From: Gelatoporia subvermispora B
Lineage: Eukaryota; Basidiomycota; Agaricomycetes; Polyporales; Gelatoporiaceae
Length of the DNA: 64,000 nt
Direction of reading: 5' to 3'
Assembly: GCA_000320605.2 (NCBI GenBank)
Contig: KB445793.1
Coordinates: 2,376,803-2,440,802, forward strand
Shown here in pieces: positions 60,189 through 64,000 of this stretch (position 1 is the first letter of the stretch; every line of letters begins with the position of its first letter). The position numbers and the translations under genes were made by a program. Under the pieces are notes generated by a model. That model saw only the letters and a list, made by a program, of their open reading frames with translations, had not been told where the DNA came from and made no database searches.

Positions 60189-62056
60189 TCCCGATTTCAC
60201 CGCTTTTGGGGCGCTTATCGACCAGAAAAGACGTAAAAGTGGTAAAAGCAAACACGAGATTTTGCTGATGCAGTGAGGGGTATTGATGCTACGTCGGTGA
60301 GCAAATGACAGTCGGCTTTATGCTGCGATTCGCACCCTTCTCCTGTCGGAGAATATACCTTCAATAGGTAGCATAGATGGTCCTTCGAGTTCCCCCAGAT
60401 TCGCTCCATCTTGGCAAAGTACTAACCTGGCAGACCATTCCAATTTTCATGCCTCAAGCCTCAAGCCTGGAGTAGACCTAGAGCCTGACTCAGATGAAGT
60501 AGCTGTCGTTCGATGCTGTGTTTAGTGCAAATCGATCAAGTTCAAGGTTGAATAACAACCTATTTGTATCAGGAAACAGCTGTCCTAGATTCTCTTTACT
60601 CGTGCACTTCGTGTGGCACATGTCGCCAACAGGGATTCACGTCTTTTGGTGGCAAAGAACAACCACTCGGAACGACTCTATCTTGGCCCTTGTGGACCAC
60701 GAATGGGCAAGCAGCGCCCTCCTAGTGTGTGTGACTATCTTCATAACGACCTCCACGCAATTCCTTCACACATTGTTCAACTTGTCCAGCCATATTATTA
60801 ATTTATTCCAGGTCCTAGCCCACAATCAATGCCTCGCAAGGCCAAGCCTGAAAAGACACGTCAAATTCTGGGGCTCTCGCGAGAGCAGTTGAAGAAACGG
60901 AGAGTTAGATCAGGTCCATTGAGGTGTTGTGTCTGTACTTCGACTTACCTGGTAGGTTCCTCCAGCTAAAAGACCCATATATGAACTAGCACCTTACGCG
61001 CTCGATAAATAGACCTTGCTACACGTAGCAGATTCAAGCAAGCTTTCACCCAGATTGACAAGATCTATGACAAGCTTGACCAAGCATACACGAGCAGTGA
61101 AGGCAGCATCAAGATAAAAGGTGCTATAGTGGGAATATGGGCAAAGTTAGCAGTTGATTCACTCTTAAGACACAAGCTGTTTGAGAAAGGTAAGATCGCT
61201 TGGACAGAGCATCGACGGCATTCTCACCTTGTTCGTAGGATTCTTACAGAGAATTACGCTGCTCATCGACATTTTCACAACACATGTTGTATCTCTACAA
61301 GCAATTTCGACCATTGCGCAATACGGCAACAAGGATCACCGAGTTACTGTCACTCGCTTAGTGCCCGTCTTACTGTGTGCGATGAAGCAGGGTCGCAATG
61401 ATGTGGAGGTCGTCGCACTATGCATTTCTGCGCTCTTCTACAGCGTGGATACCTGCCTAAATGGTCCCAACAAATCACATGTTGTTCCTTTCACTGCATC
61501 GGACGTTCAAAGCCTGCTGAAGATGACGATCGATGCACTCCGGATGCCAGATGCTACTCAATACTGCATGGACTTCGCCCTCGCACTACTCGGGAGTATG
61601 GCTGTAGATTTACATGAGGAGTACATGGCCAATCCTTCTGTGCTTGCATACTTAGTGGCATGTTTGCGAAGCGCGGACGTCTCCATCCGTTGTGCGGCCC
61701 TTGCCATATTGGTTCAACTTCACATCTCCAATGCCGAAGTTGACACTCACTCGGTGTATCTTCACAAGATAGTAGCCATGGCTACTTTGACATGGCCACC
61801 GAATATCCGTGCAGCTATGCAGGAATATTGTTAGGAAAATTGCAACTTTTTGAGAACTGTGCACAACATAGTGGACTTCCAGCGGGTTGTATCCCGATGT
61901 GCACTAGACCGCAACTTCTACGCTCTTGGCAAGACTTTTGTCACTATTATCACACGGGCGGAATTTTTCATCCAGGACATCATGCTTGATTTTCCCGAGC
62001 AGGAACCCAGTGTTTCAAGCCGGAAGGACATAGACTTGCCTTTCAGAACATGGGTC

Positions 62057-62061
62057 GATGC
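62057..62061. repeat. Left target-site duplication GATGC
   Basis: GATGC directly precedes the left terminal repeat and is repeated exactly after the right one (63478-63482). Five bases is the usual duplication length for LTR-retrotransposon integrases. Confidence 0.88.
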
Positions 62062-62246
62062 TGTAGAGAATTCCCGCTAGCTGAGATCAGGGCGCGCGAC
62101 TGACAGCGGGAGTCTTCTGATATATCGTCATATATCCCATTCAACACGCGAGAGAGTAACTACGAGCGCGGCGCACAAAGTCTGCACGGGCGCCTAATCT
62201 ACCGGAAGCCGCCGAAGCGGTGGCGACCAATTAGCTACTTGCGTCA
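62062..62246. repeat. Long terminal repeat, left copy (185 bp)
   Basis: Starts TGTAGAGAATTCCC and ends GCTACTTGCGTCA. It is 95.7% identical to the right copy (8 differences, no indels). It is the 3' LTR with respect to the minus-strand gag. Confidence 0.93.
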
Positions 62247-62360
62247 CGCCCCCGCGATCACTGCTTCGAGCGGCGGAGAGGCCACGCCCCCGGAACCTGA
62301 CACCCATACGGAAAAACGCATATACAACCCAGCGCCTCCGCAGTCCGGCACTCATACCCA

Positions 62361-63224
62361 TTAGAGCACCCGCCCGATCTCCACACTGCCCAAGTCCACC
62401 AACTCGCTGACTGCAAAGTTCGCCCTGCCCCTTTCTTCGTCATCTGACCTTCGCATCGGCTCCTCCCGACAGAATGCCTTGATGTGGCCTGGCTTGCCAC
62501 AGCGCTAGCATGTCAGCATCCCTCCTGTCTCCGCCCCCGGCCTACCCGAGCTCTTCATGCCCATGTGCAGTGCCGTCTGTCCATTCCGATTGCGATCTGC
62601 CGCCTGAGTGTTGCCCCGACGCATCTCCTCGTTAAGTAAGCGGTTGACCACGTACTCGAGGGTGAGCTGGGCTGTCGGCGTTGCATCGAGGGAAATGACA
62701 AAGGCTTCGTATGAATCGTCCAGTCCATTCGTGAGCGCCAGAATCCGATCTTCATCGTCAACCTTCACACCAATGTCCTCCAACCGGAACACCATCTCCT
62801 TCACCCGACCAATCCAAGCCGACATCGGCTCCGACACGTCCTTGACCAGACGTAAAAACTGCCTTCGCAACCGTAACCGGGTTGCCAAACCTTGTGCAAC
62901 ATGCATTCTCGCCAAATCCAACCAGATCTCCCTTGGGTCACGGCTTCGCATGTGAGACAACTGCGAGACTTGCACCTTCTGAATGATCTCCGCTCAAGCC
63001 TTCGCCATCTTTGTGACATCCCGTGCAGCCAACTGGGACTCGTGCCAGGCAGCTATCTCTTTCTCCATTTTGAGGTCCTTCATTGGGGCCGGAAGTTCAA
63101 TAACATCCCACAGGTCCTTGCGGACAAGCTCTGCCTCCATGCGGATAACCCATTCTGAGTAGTTGGCATCGCTCAGCGCCGGGAAGTTGACAGTCATGAG
63201 TGTTATCGCCGTGTCGTGAGACAT
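62361..63224 (-). pseudogene. Copia-type gag (UBN2 domain plus CCHC knuckle) with two nonsense codons
   Basis: One 864-nt frame of 288 codons from ATG at 63224 to TAA at 62361, without indels but with TGA at 62994-62996 and TAG at 62505-62507. The N-terminal part reads VNFPALSDANYSEWVIRMEA, ELVRKDLWDVIE, the opening of copia gag proteins. The UBN2 part reads PREIWLDLARMHVAQGLATR, LRRQFLRLVKDVSEPMSAWI, LALTNGLDDSYEAFVISLD and LTLEYVVNRLLNEEMRRGN. The zinc knuckle has C-x2-C-x4-H-x4-C spacing, C*RCGKPGHIKAFC, with the TAG falling just after its first cysteine. The protein would form the capsid-like particle that packages element RNA. The frame has lost coding integrity only by two substitutions, so decay is recent or selection was long maintained. 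Confidence 0.87.
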
Positions 63225-63292
63225 ATTGAGCCGCGAGAGTCGCACTGAGAGTAAGCAAGAGCAAATGACAGGATAGTGATATATGCGCATTG

Positions 63293-63477
63293 TGTAGAGA
63301 ATTCCCGCTAGCTGAGATCAGGGCGCACGACTGACAGCGGGAGTCTTCTAATATATCGTCGTATATCCCGTTCAACGCGCGAGAGAGTAACTACGAGCGC
63401 GGCGCACAAAGTCTGCACGGGCACCTAATCTACCGGAAGCCGCTGAAGTGGTGGCGACCAATTAGCTACTTGCGTCA
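63293..63477. repeat. Long terminal repeat, right copy (185 bp)
   Basis: Direct repeat of 62062-62246, same orientation, same length. It is the 5' LTR with respect to gag. All eight differences from the other copy are transitions. Confidence 0.93.
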
Positions 63478-63482
63478 GATGC
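63478..63482. repeat. Right target-site duplication GATGC
   Basis: Exact copy of 62057-62061, directly after the CA end of the right terminal repeat. The host reading frame continues through it. Confidence 0.88.
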
Positions 63483-63540
63483 TCTGCCTTACTGCGCTTC
63501 AGTCTTGCGCAAGAAGGGGGTTCCAGAGAATCTGGATGCT

Positions 63541-64000
63541 GTAATAACAGATACATGCCGGGCCGGGGAACCGCAGTAGGATTGACCACCGCGGGCCTTC
63601 CAGCACACTGGAGAAGGAACGGGGAGAGAACGGAAGTCAAGCCAGAGGCAATGCCCCCACACCACAAGCATCGGAGGCAGAGCATGGCTCAGGACGTCTC
63701 CATAGTACAAGACATTGGAGGCACTCCACAACACGGGGGGCATCCCAAGTGCTCCGGTGCCAGAACACGGCGTGTGAGGACCTCACACGGGGCGCAATGA
63801 GTTTGCATCAGAGGGATTCGGAGAAGGGGTGCATGCTGGGCGGCATTGATACCGGGGAACCCTAACGTGACTGGTATTACATCTTGGACCACCTAATCAC
63901 GCGGTGCGTCTACTCGTCGGCGCCCCTTGTAGGCTGGAGCGGGCTTGACAACACCCTCTACATCCTCGGTGGGCCAGTCTCCAAAAAGCAACCCCGTGAG
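63541..64000. other. Right edge, possible intron and unassigned sequence
   Basis: Begins gtaataacag directly after the last recognisable codon of the interrupted gene, so it may start with an intron. The rest is GC-rich with no domain I can name. The expected continuation of the helical-repeat/MYND protein is not recognised, so a second rearrangement or insertion at about 63540 is possible. Confidence 0.4.

Larger units (their letters stand above)
59731..60828. other. Spacer with hairpins and small unassigned frames
   Basis: 1.1 kb upstream of both the DCAF4-like gene (-) and the interrupted gene (+). On the plus strand, 59753-59910 is open and reads VTAPAGGRRISAKFNNLAP, PTPEAARNSLTRDVTD; a shifted frame then continues HVLRLLGEAAKYSRSPSVL to about 60010. 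This could be a small two-exon gene but no family comes to mind. Two perfect hairpins lie at 60121-60188. A 62-codon frame at 60613-60801 (LYLGPCGPRMGKQRPPSVCD, then YLHNDLHAIPSHIVQLVQ) also looks protein-like and unassigned. Confidence 0.4.
62062..63477 (-). mobile_element. Gag-only LTR retroelement (copia-type, TR-GAG-like), nested in a gene
   Basis: A 1,416-bp element with 185-bp terminal repeats at 62062-62246 and 63293-63477, both beginning TG and ending CA, and an exact 5-bp duplication GATGC outside them. The interior (1,046 bp) reads on the minus strand and contains one gag-type frame (63224-62361) with no protease, integrase, reverse transcriptase or RNase H. The minus-strand end of the interior beside the downstream repeat is G-rich (GCGGGGGCG), a possible but weak polypurine tract. 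A tRNA primer site next to the upstream repeat was not recognised. The structure matches what plant work has called terminal-repeat retrotransposons with a GAG domain: non-autonomous, relying on enzymes of a full-length relative. A one-off internal deletion of a full copia element is the alternative. Confidence 0.85.
60829..63540 (+). pseudogene. ARM-like/MYND-family gene split by the LTR element (N-terminal half)
   Basis: A plus-strand gene, ATG at 60829 (MPRKAKPEKTRQILGLSRE). Exons at 61032 onward read FKQAFTQIDKIYDKLDQAYT, GAIVGIWAKLAVDSLLRHKL, then after gtaagatcgc..cgtag LQRITLLIDIFTTHVVSLQA and YGNKDHRVTVTRLVPVLLCA, an alpha-helical repeat. An in-frame TAG (61832) is either a lesion or inside a 42-nt intron (61830-61871). 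Next come DFQRVVSRCALDRNFYALGK and LPFRTWVDA, where the LTR element begins. After the element and the duplicated GATGC the same frame resumes: LPYCASVLRKKGVPENLDA, ending at 63540 just before a GT donor. I recall this order from large basidiomycete proteins with a C-terminal MYND zinc finger. That finger is not seen in the remaining window, so the name is inferred. The insertion should truncate the protein. Confidence 0.6.

Noticed and set aside
62258..62500. 80-codon minus-strand frame next to the gag stop
   Set aside because: Out of frame with gag; the zinc knuckle and the remaining gag codons occupy the other frame.
1..64000. CRISPR arrays, bacterial defence operons, prophage or rRNA genes
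   Set aside because: No spaced direct repeats, no operon-like gene strings and no rRNA-like sequence; introns throughout show a eukaryotic chromosome.

Overview
The window reads as chromosomal DNA of a filamentous basidiomycete, most likely an Agaricomycete. Genes lie close together on both strands and are cut by many short GT-AG introns (about 48-65 nt). Gene families typical of this group occur: a DUF6535 protein, a plant-type (COMT-like) O-methyltransferase, a CYP53-type P450 and a long Artemis/SNM1 nuclease. No bacterial or viral gene block, CRISPR array, rRNA or convincing tRNA gene was found. Gene models were assembled by eye from reading frames and splice signals. Outer ends are usually firmer than individual exon borders.

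Layout. 0.8-12 kb is accessory metabolism: an O-methyltransferase (-), a secreted protein of unknown function (-), and two tandem paralogous MFS transporters (+). 12-29 kb holds a large Mms22/Mus7-family replication-repair gene (+), a BEM46-like alpha/beta hydrolase (-) with an apparent GC-AG intron, a homologue of the human telomerase-RNA-interacting RNase TRIR (+), mitochondrial ribosomal protein bL33m (-), an Artemis/SNM1 nuclease (+) and a CYP53-type P450 (+). 29-41 kb holds housekeeping genes: EBP2 (-), a BBC1/AIM3-type actin-patch protein (-), a Pex24/Pex30-type peroxin (+), phosphopantothenoylcysteine decarboxylase (+) and a SAC3/GANP-like protein (-). 42-60 kb holds a DUF6535 pseudogene (+), a protein kinase with a long disordered tail (+), a TPR/MLP nucleoporin (-), MOB2 (+) and a DCAF4-like WD40 protein (-). 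60-64 kb is a decayed end: tandem perfect hairpins, then a gene split by a compact LTR element.

The most interesting structure is at 62062-63477. It is a 1,416-bp element with two 185-bp TG...CA terminal repeats, a perfect 5-bp target-site duplication (GATGC) and an interior holding only a copia-type gag on the minus strand, with no pol. It sits in an exon of a gene that resembles the N-terminal half of a basidiomycete MYND-finger/ARM protein. Removing the element and one GATGC would leave the host frame open. The two terminal repeats differ at 8 sites. All 8 are transitions and 7 are at CpG. The gag frame has two nonsense codons that the same kind of cytosine deamination could explain.

Functional themes: Mms22-type repair, an end-processing nuclease and a TRIR-like protein lie within 14 kb. 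NDR-kinase signalling (MOB2), nuclear-pore scaffolding (TPR) and cortical actin (BBC1) lie in the housekeeping part. These are neighbours, not demonstrated co-regulated clusters.
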